Source: Austropuccinia psidii (taxonomy: Eukaryota > Basidiomycota > Pucciniomycetes > Pucciniales > Sphaerophragmiaceae). From it: a stretch of DNA of 64,000 nt. The notes beneath the pieces are model-generated. The model was not told the origin of the DNA and ran no database searches. It saw nothing but the letters and a program-made list of their open reading frames with translations. This document shows positions 1 through 9,045 of this stretch, one piece after another. The stretch is taken from assembly GCA_023105745.1 (NCBI GenBank), contig JALGQZ010000002.1, forward strand, positions 46,350,497 to 46,414,496. The letters are read 5' to 3'. How positions within the stretch are numbered: the first letter of the stretch is position 1; each line of letters opens with the position of its first letter. The translations under genes and the position numbers were made by a program.

Positions 1-782
1 CATGGTTATGGGATATTATCCCATGGTAAGTCTGTATATGACAGCAGGTGGGATTTTGACCTTAAAACAGCCATACCTTTGTCAATTCTTGAGATATCAA
101 CCTCAAATCTGGTTCAGTGTGTAGCCCTGTATGTGCTCTACACAATGGTACCTCATTTCATATGGGTATGATTAAATATGGCAAAGTTATCCCATGTACA
201 AGACGTTTTGTACATTTGCGTGTTTTGGGCAAAAAGCTGTATTGAGCTTGTTTGCCCCATAACGTTTGTTCTAGTGGAGTTATGGGGAAATGGATGGCAT
301 CATCAGATAGCCCTGATTGTGCGCTTTCCAAAAATACCCCACTTAAGGTATCCCACACTAAAACTGTAGAAGTTAGATGACAGGTGAATGTTTTGTTCAC
401 CCTTATTTGGCCTGAAATTGACCATAACTCCAGTAATATTGGTGCTAGCTCAGTTTGGCTGGTACCATTGGATAGCCCTGGCTTAGAGCTTCATTTTGAA
501 TACCCATTTGATTGGGTTGCGCCTCTCCTTCTAGAGTTTAGATGAGAGGTGAAAATTAAGGTTTATGCTCAGCAATAACTTTGAGCAGGAATAACTTTGT
601 TATTTCTTGTCCTATGGTGATGGGACTTATATTTTGAGAAAGAGGTTAGTTTCCTCTTTCTTTTGATACCTTTTGAGCTTATTTGGCTCAGCTCCATGTT
701 TTGGTGGTATCTTGGCTATACCATTGGTTTATGGTATTTTGGCTGTCATGCTTGTGCTCTGGTTTTGAGTCACAGGCTGACA
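1..782 (-). repeat. R1 3' LTR (partial)
   Basis: Aligns base for base with 8265-9045, apart from about two dozen mismatches and one 1-bp indel. It ends at GGCTGACA, immediately followed by the polypurine tract. An inverted repeat (arms ATGGGATA/TATCCCAT) lies at 8-24 and is repeated at 8272-8288. Confidence 0.95.
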
Positions 783-794
783 TACCCTCCCTCT
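783..794 (-). other. R1 polypurine tract
   Basis: On the minus strand AGAGGGAGGGTA abuts the LTR start TGTCAG. This is the expected primer site for plus-strand DNA synthesis. The R2 equivalent at 11057-11068 has nearly the same sequence. Confidence 0.85.
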
Positions 795-806
795 AAAAAA
801 GGCTCA

Positions 807-3800
807 TCATTGATGAGACTGCTCAGTCCTCCTAGAGGCTCTGAATCTCCTTAGATGAAGGTTCCCATCTGGTATGGCATCCTCCGCCAACCATTTGTCT
901 TTATCTGCTGTCTGGTTCTTGAATCTGACTAGGTATTGTCTTTGATCCTTCCCATTCAGTCTGATCTTCCTGGCCCTGATGAGCTTACTCACAGGTCCAG
1001 GGGAGTCCTCCACTTCCACTATCTCTTGTGGTGTGGGGTTCTTTCTCCTTGAGGGGAATTTGTCCTCCTCTGTCTGGAAGTATGGTTTGACCAAACTCAC
1101 TGGAAAGACTGGATGTTTCCTTGAAAACTCCTCAGTCAGTTTGACTTCCACTGCATTTCTTCCTATCAACTTAATGATAGTAAAAGGTCCTACAAATGAG
1201 TCTCTCATCTTTTTAGGTCCTTTGAGATTGTTGAAGTTCAGTGTAGACACTAGCACCTGGTCCCCTTCCTTGAAATCAGGTTCCATATGTGATTTGTCCC
1301 ACCTCTGCTTATTGTATTCTTTTTCCTCAGCTATGCATTTGGCAGCTGTGTCACAGGCCCTCTTCCACATATCATGGATGTCTTTGGCTGTGGGGTGGAT
1401 AGTCAGGAGATTTTTCTTCAAGTGATCCACAGGCAATAGGGGATTCCACCCTTTCTCTACCAAGGAAGGAGTTTTTCCTGTGGTGGAGTGCTGCCTTGTG
1501 TTATAAGCCAGTTGTACAGCTGGTAAGAGGGTAACCCAATCATGGGTGTATCCCTCATGGTCGTTGTATTCCATGCCATAGGCACAGAATCTTCTGAGGA
1601 TGCCCTCCATTGCTTGGATCATCCTTTCAGGTAGGCCATCTGTTTGTGGATGGTAAGCTGTGGCAAAAGCAATTTTGGTACCAAGCATGTCATATAAGTT
1701 AGTCCAAAATTCAGATGTGAATTTTGGGTCCCTATCACTAATGATGATCTTAGGGACTCTACAGGTAGATATGATGTTATTCCAAAACAACAGAGCAGTA
1801 TCCATGGCTGTGTCTTCTTTATGGCATGGTAGACACCTCATTCTCTTGCTGAACCTATCAACTATGATCAAACAGGCATTATAGTTTTCTTTGCCCCCTG
1901 GGACAAGTCCTGTTACCCAGTCCATGTTGATGGTTTCCCATGGGTGTTTGGGTTCTTCTATGTGTTGAAGCAACCCATACTTCTTCCCATGTTTCCTATT
2001 TGCCTTTTGGCATCTTTCACAAGTGTTGATGTATTCACTCAACTCTTGTTCCCACTTGGGCCACCAAGCTGTGCTTGCTACCCTCTCTTTGGTCCTGTCC
2101 TCACTCATGTGTCCCATATAGGGGCAGTCATGGCATTCTTGTAGGATCAATAAGATGTGGTCTCTGTTTACCACTGTGAGTGCACTTGTGTGCTTTTCTC
2201 TGTGGTAGAGCAGGCCATCTATTAGAAAAAACTTATTTTCCTTATAGGCCCTCAACCAGGGTTCTTCCAGCTGGGTTTCCAGTTCTGGACTCCTGTACTT
2301 TTGCTGAAGGAGTTGGAGTAGTATGCTACACTGTTTGTGTTTGGCATAAGACTTCTGTAGTTCACTGAAGAATTCATTGTGCAGTTCTGAGGAGCTTATT
2401 CCCAGTATGGGAGTTTCTGTCCCTTCTGAGTCAGTGTCTCCACTGTCAAGGGTACCACTTTCTGGTGGCCATTCAGATATTATGAAGTTCTTCCTCCTAT
2501 CTATTTCCATGAAATGGATAGGGATTTTTGCTGCAACTTCTGGGTCATAAGCTGGATTGCTTTTGACATTGTCCAGTGGCCATCTGCTGAGGCCATCTGC
2601 ATTTGTATGGCTTTTACCTTCTTTGTATATGATGGTCATGTTCCCTCTATACTCCTGGATGGCTATTTGCCATCTCAGCATATGTCTATTAGTAGTCTTC
2701 ATGTTTAGTAAGGACTTCAAGGCTGCGCAGTCTGTGTAGACTTCAAAGACTGCACCCTCCAAATAGTAATGGAGTTTTTCTAGAGCCCAGACTAGACATA
2801 GACATTCAGTCTGGGTGGCCCCATACCTGGCTTCTGAATCTTTCAGCTGCCTTGAGATGTAGCCAATTACTCCTTCTTTTGGTTCACCATCCACAATTTG
2901 TCTTTGGTGAAGGGCTGCTCCTAGGCCTTGACTGCATGCTGCATCTATATATAACTTGAATGGTAGTTCAAAGTCAGGTAAGATGAGCACAGGTGCATTA
3001 GTGAGTTCATATTTGATCCTCTCATATGCATCCCTCCTTTCCTTGGTTATTTCAAAAACTACATCTTTTGAACATAACTTGTATAAACTACTAGTTATGT
3101 GTGCAAAATGTTTGATATGGTTTCTATAGTAGCTAGCAAACCCAAGGAAAGATTGCATCTCTTTGATGCTCTTTGGTACTGGTTTTTGCAGTACTGCTGC
3201 TACTTTATTCTGGTCAATTGCCAGACTAAGACCTGAGACTTTATGTCCTAGAGCCAGTAACTCTTGTTGGCCAAAATTGCACTTTTTAAGTGAAATTTTC
3301 AGATTTATGGGTGTGCATTTACTTAGCACTCTGTCTATGTATTGCACATGGTCTTCCCATGTCTCTGAGTATATAATGATATCATCAATATATACTAACA
3401 TCCAGCCTTCCAATATTTCATCTTGATATATTGTGTCCATCATTCTTTGGAAGTGGACTGGTGCATTCTTGATGCCAAATGGCATTCTGGTGTACTCATA
3501 TATGCCCATATGGCATATTGTTCTGAGTAATTTCATTGTTTTTGGTTTAACTCCATTTTGGTGGAAGCCTTTCATACAATCCATCTTGGTTATGTATTTG
3601 GCTTTGGCCAGCTTCTCCAAGGCATGAGGTATCCTTGGTATAGGGTACCTGTCTGCTTTTGTGTAGTTATTCAGGGCTCTGAAGTCCCCACACAATCTAG
3701 ACTTTCCATCATGCCAGGTGATGAGGACAGGAGTGGTGATTTCCACTATTTCATTATGTCCAATCTTTCTGATAACATCCATGTCCAGGAGTTCATTGAT

Positions 3801-4451
3801 ATGTTTCTCAATTTCCTTCCTGGTTTCCAGGCTTGCTGGATAAGGAGGCCTCCTCAGCATAGGTGGATAAGGCCTTTCCACATCCAGATATAGTTCTATA
3901 TCATGGCCTTTGATCTTGCCTAATGCTTCTTCACCAATGGCAAATGCTGGTCTGTTCTTTCTCAGCATCTTCAGTAGACTTAGTTTTTGTTTACTGGTGA
4001 GGGTAGTGCTAAACTGTCCCTCTCTGAATTCCTTCAGAAGTTCTTCTAGTGGTTCTTGAGAAGATATCTGGTATATGTCAAGTGAAAATTTCTTTTCCTT
4101 GTTAGCACCAATGGTGATGTGCCTATTTTTACTGTTGTAAATGTCTATGCCATACATCCTCTGGTAATCTGTTCCCAGTAAAAATCCTTGGATGTGGGCA
4201 TCATTAAGCATTACAAGCTCTGGGTTGAGTCTGATATTACCCTTCCTGTGGGGTATAATTATCTCTTTGATAATTGTCCCAATGGAAGTTGTCTTCCCTG
4301 ATGCACTTTTAAAGTTCTTTGCCTTAGTGGGCAAGAGCTGTTTTTCCCAATTTGGGAAGTGGGTATCCAGATAACTCCTGGCTACTATGGAGGAGTGTGC
4401 TCCACTATCAATGATCAGTGGGCGCTGAGCATTGTCAATAAAAACAGTCAT
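807..4451 (-). CDS. pol: R1 Pol: protease, reverse transcriptase, RNase H, integrase, chromodomain-like tail
   Basis: An open frame of 1,214 residues. Visible in order: retropepsin active site DSG (residues 15-17); reverse transcriptase with YIDD near 354-357; RNase H beginning near 490 (YIDAACSQG); HHCC zinc-binding integrase N-domain near 775-815; integrase catalytic D (MDWVTG) near 845, D (SDRDPKF) near 905 and E near 940; and a C-terminal chromodomain-like stretch (QYLVRF, then KWLAEDAI) near 1160-1200, typical of chromoviruses. It is in the same frame as the gag ORF upstream, from which it is separated by a single TAA followed directly by ATG. That TAA could be a gag terminator or a nonsense mutation. 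The reading frame is otherwise undamaged, so the enzymes could still be functional. Confidence 0.95.
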   Translation of the reverse strand: MTVFIDNAQRPLIIDSGAHSSIVARSYLDTHFPNWEKQLLPTKAKNFKSASGKTTSIGTIIKEIIIPHRKGNIRLNPELVMLNDAHIQGFLLGTDYQRMYGIDIYNSKNRHITIGANKEKKFSLDIYQISSQEPLEELLKEFREGQFSTTLTSKQKLSLLKMLRKNRPAFAIGEEALGKIKGHDIELYLDVERPYPPMLRRPPYPASLETRKEIEKHINELLDMDVIRKIGHNEIVEITTPVLITWHDGKSRLCGDFRALNNYTKADRYPIPRIPHALEKLAKAKYITKMDCMKGFHQNGVKPKTMKLLRTICHMGIYEYTRMPFGIKNAPVHFQRMMDTIYQDEILEGWMLVYIDDIIIYSETWEDHVQYIDRVLSKCTPINLKISLKKCNFGQQELLALGHKVSGLSLAIDQNKVAAVLQKPVPKSIKEMQSFLGFASYYRNHIKHFAHITSSLYKLCSKDVVFEITKERRDAYERIKYELTNAPVLILPDFELPFKLYIDAACSQGLGAALHQRQIVDGEPKEGVIGYISRQLKDSEARYGATQTECLCLVWALEKLHYYLEGAVFEVYTDCAALKSLLNMKTTNRHMLRWQIAIQEYRGNMTIIYKEGKSHTNADGLSRWPLDNVKSNPAYDPEVAAKIPIHFMEIDRRKNFIISEWPPESGTLDSGDTDSEGTETPILGISSSELHNEFFSELQKSYAKHKQCSILLQLLQQKYRSPELETQLEEPWLRAYKENKFFLIDGLLYHREKHTSALTVVNRDHILLILQECHDCPYMGHMSEDRTKERVASTAWWPKWEQELSEYINTCERCQKANRKHGKKYGLLQHIEEPKHPWETINMDWVTGLVPGGKENYNACLIIVDRFSKRMRCLPCHKEDTAMDTALLFWNNIISTCRVPKIIISDRDPKFTSEFWTNLYDMLGTKIAFATAYHPQTDGLPERMIQAMEGILRRFCAYGMEYNDHEGYTHDWVTLLPAVQLAYNTRQHSTTGKTPSLVEKGWNPLLPVDHLKKNLLTIHPTAKDIHDMWKRACDTAAKCIAEEKEYNKQRWDKSHMEPDFKEGDQVLVSTLNFNNLKGPKKMRDSFVGPFTIIKLIGRNAVEVKLTEEFSRKHPVFPVSLVKPYFQTEEDKFPSRRKNPTPQEIVEVEDSPGPVSKLIRARKIRLNGKDQRQYLVRFKNQTADKDKWLAEDAIPDGNLHLRRFRASRRTEQSHQ

Positions 4452-5291
4452 TTATGTGGCTGTCCCATGTATATATGCCATTCCTTTGGTTGGTGTAACC
4501 AGGAATGTTTGTGCATCTTGTGTGTGTTTGCACAAGTTCTTGTTAGCAGTGTCCTGTGGCATTCCTGCTTCCAACTGTATGTCCTGGATTTCCAGTGGGG
4601 TTTCCTCTTGGTATTTCACTAGAAATTCCTCTCTTGGGTCTTGCTCATCCTCAGATGGTTCTCTGATGGCATCACCCATGGAGACTGATTCAGAATCCTC
4701 TGTTGGAGGTTCTTCCTCAGGGACTTTCTCTATGGCATAGACTTTCTTCTTTGCCTTTGGACAGTTGTTGGCATAGTGGTCTGTTGAACCACAATTGTGG
4801 CAAGAATTCTTCTTCTTAGCCACTTCTTCCACTGTTTCTCTGGGTTTGTCTTTAAACTCTACCCTGAAAGGTTTTTTCTCTTTGAGACTACTGCTCTTAT
4901 ATGGGGTGAATTTCCCTATATTTGTCCTTTTCCTTATGTCTTGTAAGGTGTTGGCAATGTCATCTAGAGTGCAATTTTGGTTGCATCTGCATTTTACTGC
5001 ATGCTCTAGTTCTCCTGGCAGTTGTATCAGAAGTCTGTGGGTCCTCATTTGGATGTTCATCTGAGGATCAATGGCTTTAAGTCTTTTAGACTGTCTAAGA
5101 CACCACTCATATGGATCTTTGTCCACAGAGTATTTTTCATTCTCAAATGACATGGTCTTTTGCCATATCCAGGTTCCATTACTGTACTTTTGGATGATTT
5201 GACTCTTCCACCATGGCCAGTTTCTTCTGCCATGGATTTCTTTCATTTCTGTGTACCATATACTTGCATGACCTTTAAATGCAGTATTCAA
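4452..5291 (-). CDS. gag: R1 Gag capsid C-terminal half and nucleocapsid
   Basis: This 279-residue stretch continues the gag frame after an in-frame TAG at 5304-5306. It has no good ATG at its start; the first codon of the open stretch is TTG, so it is best read as the downstream part of one Gag. It contains the helical capsid region (WWKSQI near residue 27) and one CCHC zinc knuckle, CHNCGSTDHYANNC, near 163-177, used for RNA packaging. An acidic linker (EEEPPTEDSE) follows. It ends in TAA at 4452-4454, immediately followed by the pol ATG. The family IV element R6 has no stop at this junction, which suggests, without proof, that this one is a mutation. Confidence 0.85.
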   Translation of the reverse strand: MNTAFKGHASIWYTEMKEIHGRRNWPWWKSQIIQKYSNGTWIWQKTMSFENEKYSVDKDPYEWCLRQSKRLKAIDPQMNIQMRTHRLLIQLPGELEHAVKCRCNQNCTLDDIANTLQDIRKRTNIGKFTPYKSSSLKEKKPFRVEFKDKPRETVEEVAKKKNSCHNCGSTDHYANNCPKAKKKVYAIEKVPEEEPPTEDSESVSMGDAIREPSEDEQDPREEFLVKYQEETPLEIQDIQLEAGMPQDTANKNLCKHTQDAQTFLVTPTKGMAYIHGTAT

Positions 5292-5303
5292 TCTAGCAGT
5301 AAT

Positions 5304-6662
5304 CTAGTAGTCTGGTATTCTTGGTACATCAATGAAGAGTCCATCAATATAATCTATGAGTTCCATATGATCATATTCTCCTGATCCAGAGAATTTGGGC
5401 CAGTTTGAGGCCTCAGAAAGCTGTTTCAAGGCTTCCTTCTCTGAATAAGACATGCCATCTCCATCCTGGTGTTGTGATGTAGATCTTTCCTTATTCAACA
5501 ACATGGCATCTGGTTTGATGTCATCTGGTTGATATGGATTCTCCATAGCTTGGCCTTGTGGTTGGGGCTTCAAGCTATGATAGCCATTAAACAATTTGTT
5601 AATGTCTTGATCCAGACACTCCCTGTCCCTTATGCTGTGGTGTTGTTCTTCAAAGACTATATTCAGTCTTTTGTTGGTTTCTTCAGAGGCTTTGCTCAGT
5701 TGAGCATATCCTTCTTGAAGATTCTTAACTATTTGTTCCAAGGAGGCTTGAGTTTGTCTCATCCTCTCTATGCTAGCTTTAATTTCTGCAAACTGCTTTG
5801 CAGATTGTTCAGCATATTGGGACATTTGTAACCACAGTGTATCACTGTTGATGTTACTCTCGGATGTGACAATGTTATTTTCAGTCTGAGTGGGGGTAAT
5901 GTTTCTATTACTAGGACTACTGATTCTAGAGTGGTTTACAACTACTTCTGGTTCTTGTGTACTTCTTTTACCAAATCTAACAGCTTCTGGATCATGGGGT
6001 CTGACTCTTTCCTCCTCTGGTTGAAGGAGGCTTTGTTCTTGCCCTTGTTTCCCTGTCTTCTCCTGGAAACTTCCTGGAATTGTGAAGAATGGTGACTCTT
6101 GGCCACTGATCTGCTGGTTTCTGAATGGTGTGAAGCCACTGGAGAGCTGAGTTGGCCTGCTCCTTGTGAACCTGAAGGAATCTGAGTAGGCCCTGTCTGG
6201 GTTAACTGTTCTTCCATAGCTAGGATAGTGGCTTGATTCTCCCCTATCATCTGTGCCCTTGCCTCCAGGAGTCTGTGCTGCCTGGTAGGAGTCCAACCCT
6301 TGGTGATTACCATAAGGTCTTTGAAGTCTATCTCTTTGAGACAGATCTTCTGGCAACTTGATCCCAGTTCTGCCCAGTGAGTTGCTAGGTTGAACCTCTT
6401 GTTGTCCAATGTCCATTGAAATAAATCTTTGAGGAGTTGGTGGATCTGAAGAACTTGATCCATATATTTCCAGTCCTCTGGTTTGAGGTTTCTGTTGAAT
6501 TGGAGTGTGAATGGAAAGGTTGATATTATCTCCCTCATTGTTTTGCCATCCACCACTGTGTCCAAGGTGTCTTCTTTCAGGTCTTCTGGTTCTGGACAAT
6601 CCTTCTCTGTCCTCTGGCTGGTTCCTTTGGAAGCCAAGGTCTCTGAGGTATGCAGGGGACAT
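5304..6662 (-). CDS. gag: R1 Gag N-terminal region (frame G)
   Basis: A 452-residue frame that starts at an ATG (6662) lying inside the putative second intron. The first 270 residues are Arg/Ser/Gln/Pro-rich and low in complexity, and overlap ORFX in another frame. From about residue 275 a helical, probably coiled-coil segment follows (QYAEQSAKQFAEI to EETNKRL). The C-terminus starts the capsid domain (WPKFSGSGEYDHMEL near 425). It stops at a TAG (5304-5306) where the same frame continues without shift into the rest of capsid, so this is one Gag broken by a nonsense codon. Frame G could be translated from the intron-retained mRNA or by use of the distal acceptor at 6640/6641. Confidence 0.8.
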   Translation of the reverse strand: MSPAYLRDLGFQRNQPEDREGLSRTRRPERRHLGHSGGWQNNEGDNINLSIHTPIQQKPQTRGLEIYGSSSSDPPTPQRFISMDIGQQEVQPSNSLGRTGIKLPEDLSQRDRLQRPYGNHQGLDSYQAAQTPGGKGTDDRGESSHYPSYGRTVNPDRAYSDSFRFTRSRPTQLSSGFTPFRNQQISGQESPFFTIPGSFQEKTGKQGQEQSLLQPEEERVRPHDPEAVRFGKRSTQEPEVVVNHSRISSPSNRNITPTQTENNIVTSESNINSDTLWLQMSQYAEQSAKQFAEIKASIERMRQTQASLEQIVKNLQEGYAQLSKASEETNKRLNIVFEEQHHSIRDRECLDQDINKLFNGYHSLKPQPQGQAMENPYQPDDIKPDAMLLNKERSTSQHQDGDGMSYSEKEALKQLSEASNWPKFSGSGEYDHMELIDYIDGLFIDVPRIPDY

Positions 6663-7010
6663 ATCAGTGTTTGCAAGCAGTCAAAAAATTTATGTTCTTA
6701 GGGTATTTACCTTTGACTGTGCCTTGTACAAATTTGTTATCTGCTGATTTGAGCAGTTTGCCTTTGGAGGTTACAACTGGGTTAATAATTGTAATGTTCC
6801 CTGTACAAGTGGTTAAGGTGGGTTTACCTTGTATTGAAGCAGAGTTTCGTGGTTTTCTACTCCTCTGAGTGGCTATTTGTGTCCACTTTTTTGCTGTAAT
6901 GAGGCCTTCACTAAGTCTTTTTCCCTTGCCCTTGCTGCCCTCTGGTTCTGAGGGTGTCACTGGTATGTTGGCCTGTGACTGGGTCTCAAGTGGTATGAAA
7001 TTTTCTTCCA
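5942..7010 (-). CDS. R1 ORFX: spliced accessory ORF overprinting gag N-terminus
   Basis: Inferred as a spliced gene: leader exon ending in A at 7561, exon 7010-6711, then exon 6642-5942. Joining them gives a start codon A|TG and about 333 residues without a stop. Without splicing the upstream exon runs into TAA at 6664, and the downstream frame has only an ATG inside the intron. The exon at 6642-5942 lies in a different frame from gag (frame G) on the same DNA. The product is basic, with a central W...GW.P segment that aligns loosely with the corresponding ORFX of R6 and R4/R5, a Ser/Gln-rich linker and a terminal Lys-rich helix (DPMIQKLLDLVKEV). No known domain was recognised. A nucleic-acid-binding or matrix-like role is only a guess. 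Confidence 0.6.
6641..6710 (-). other. R1 second intron with tandem acceptors
   Basis: Donor GTAAAT at 6710. The acceptor CTCAG|AG ends at 6643 and a second AG ends at 6641, 2 nt on. The proximal acceptor joins the upstream exon to ORFX (reading ..VK-ETLA), the distal one to frame G (..VK-DLGF). The gag ATG at 6662 is inside the intron. Splice use is inferred. Confidence 0.5.
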
Positions 7011-7560
7011 CTGAATCAAACAGGAAAAAGAGGACTTATGTCAGTTAAGACTTCTTAAAAGGCTGGTTTTGCACATCTAAGAATGGCCTCTGGGCTTGTA
7101 TATTATTACAATATGCCCTTGTATTATGACAATGTAATTGAATTAACAATTCCACATCCAAAAATTACACTTACCGATATGTGGTATACTGTTTGTATAC
7201 CAATATCTCACAGAATACTTGTATTTAGCAAGTATAATCTGTCAAAGATGGTGTATTACAAGGTAATTAAGCTAACAATGTACCCAAACATGCCTCAACT
7301 GTTGGTTTATCAGTATGAGCTGTCTCAATTCAATTAAGAATCAGGACTGTATTGGTGCCTTAAAGTGTTTTTATATACAAAACACGCCAAAAATACTGGT
7401 CTTGTGGTTATTAGCCACTTGACAAAATACTCTTTAAAATATGAGTATAATAAGAATTAAAAGAAATATATATATAGAATATATATTTCAAAAGGAAAAA
7501 ATGACGCCTAAAAAAAGATAAAGCAGGTGTCAATAAATGATAAAAAGAGAAAAAACTTAC
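7011..7560 (-). other. R1 leader intron (putative)
   Basis: Starts with a consensus donor GTAAGT preceded by CAA, and ends TTTGATTCAG after a pyrimidine-rich run. Removing it places the A of the leader beside TGGAAGAA, creating an ATG in frame with the downstream exon. I saw no coding signal within the 550 bp. Confidence 0.5.
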
Positions 7561-7587
7561 TTGTAAAGGTCCAAAATAAGTTAAAAA

Positions 7588-7606
7588 CACGGCCAGGCCC
7601 CCAAAA
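7588..7606 (-). other. R1 primer binding site
   Basis: Directly after the LTR end (..CTGACA) the sense strand reads TTTTGGGGGCCTGGCCGTG. A nearly identical motif follows the 5' LTRs of R4, R5 and R6. If a tRNA primes, its 3' end would read ..GGCCCCCA. I cannot name the tRNA from the window. Confidence 0.7.
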
Positions 7607-9045
7607 TGTCAGGATGAGTCTATATTGAAGTGGTAATAAGAGTATTTACAACTAGAATTATGACTGTGACACGTAGAAAATTAATTTAAAATAAGAGTAT
7701 TGGGTTTTAAAGATGATTTATAATATAATTAAGGGGTTCTACTATTGAATAATAGTGGTGGTGAGCACAATTGAGAACCCAGGGTGTAATCTTACCAGCT
7801 GGGTTACTATAATAAGAGTTACAATAATTAAATATATAATTATACCTGTTTATTACCCAAGAGTAAAGCTGTTTTTGACAGTTTACTACGTAGGGTATTC
7901 AAGAGCAGGATGAGGAAAGCTATTCTGGCTGTGAAAAGCCTCCTTTTTATCCTGAAATGGGGTGGAAAGGGTGCTAGACCTTTCCACGTAGAGGAAGTGA
8001 AGATTTTTTCACTTTCTAGTACTGGCTTGTGGCTTGCAAACAGCCTGTATAACCTGTATTGGGCTCAGATGTGGTTTTGAAACCACATCTGGGCGGTTTT
8101 CACCAATACAGGGTGAAAATTTTCATCTGGGGACCTCACAGCCTGATTCTGACGTGTATGACGCGTAGAATGCTGTACAGAAACTGTATGGGACCCCAGT
8201 ATTGACTAACATATGAGGTATTGAAGTAAAAACATGCTTCTTTGTCTATTTGACACCTCATATTCATGGTTATGGGATATTATCCCATGGTAAGTCTGTA
8301 TATGACATCAGGTGGGATTTTGACCTTAAAACAGCCATAACTTTGTCAATTCTTGAGATATCAACCTCAAAATTGGTTCGGTGTGTAGCCCTGTATGTGC
8401 TCTACACAATGGTACCTCATTTGATATGGGTATCATTAAATATGGCAGAGTTATCCCATGTACAAGAGTTTTGTACATTTGCGTGTTTTGGGAAAAAAGC
8501 TGTATTGAGCTTGTTTGCCCCATACCTTTTGTTCTAGTTGAGTTATGGGGAAATGGATGGCATCATCAGATAGCCCTGATTGTGCTCTTTCCAAAAATAC
8601 CCCACTTCAGGTATCCCACACTAAAACTGTAGAAGTTAGATGAGAGGTGAATGTTTTGTTAACCCTTATTTGGCCTGAAATTGACCATAACTCCAGTAAT
8701 ATTGGTGCTAGCTCAGTTTGGCTGGTACCATTGGATAGCCCTGGCTCAGAGCTTCATTTTGAATACCCATTTGATTGGGTTAAGCCTCTCCTTCTAGATT
8801 TTAGATGAGAGGTGAAAATTAAGGTTTATGCTCAGCAATAACTTTGAGCAGGAATAACTTTGTTATTTCTTGTCCTATGGTGATGGGACTTATATTTTCA
8901 GAAAGAGGAGAGTTTCCTCTTTCCTTTGATACCTTTTGAGCTTATTTGGCTCAGTTCCATGTTTTGGTGGTATCTTGGCTATACCATTGGTTTATGGTAT
9001 TTTGGCTGTCATGCTTGTGCTCTGGTTTTGAGTCACAGGCTGACA
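7607..9045 (-). repeat. R1 5' LTR, 1,439 bp
   Basis: Bounded by TGTCAGG at its left and GGCTGACA at its right on the plus strand, giving short inverted termini. It contains several inverted repeats also kept in the R2 LTR (see 8066-8091 and 8272-8288). Expected to hold promoter and polyadenylation signals; I did not locate a convincing TATA box. Confidence 0.95.
8066..8091. other. Conserved 12-bp stem hairpin in R1 LTR
   Basis: Arms CAGATGTGGTTT and AAACCACATCTG pair perfectly around a 2-nt gap. R2 has the same arms at 12021-12046 with a different central dinucleotide, although the surrounding LTR has diverged. Confidence 0.8.

Larger units (their letters stand above)
1..9045 (-). mobile_element. 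R1: near-complete Ty3/Gypsy LTR retrotransposon, family I
   Basis: The element reads right to left: 5' LTR (7607-9045), PBS, leader with introns, ORFX and gag N-terminus, gag CA-NC, PR-RT-RNase H-IN-chromodomain, PPT, 3' LTR (1-782, cut by the window edge, about 657 bp missing). LTRs start TGTCAG and end CTGACA on the element's sense strand. The two LTR copies differ at roughly 3% of positions by hand count, so the insertion is fairly young. Coding damage is limited to two in-frame stops (5304-5306 and 4452-4454). It is inserted in the RNase H region of R2, a relative in opposite orientation. Its left target duplication lies outside the window; the right flank begins ATTAA. Confidence 0.95.

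Noticed and set aside
979..1425. 148-residue plus-strand ORF opposite R1 pol
   Set aside because: It is the antisense of the chromodomain and integrase end of pol. Composition and position fit a shadow frame.
3558..3893. 111-residue plus-strand ORF in R1
   Set aside because: Shadow of reverse transcriptase on the opposite strand.
7083..7337. 84-residue plus-strand ORF in the R1 leader intron
   Set aside because: No homologue recognised, biased composition, antisense to the element.
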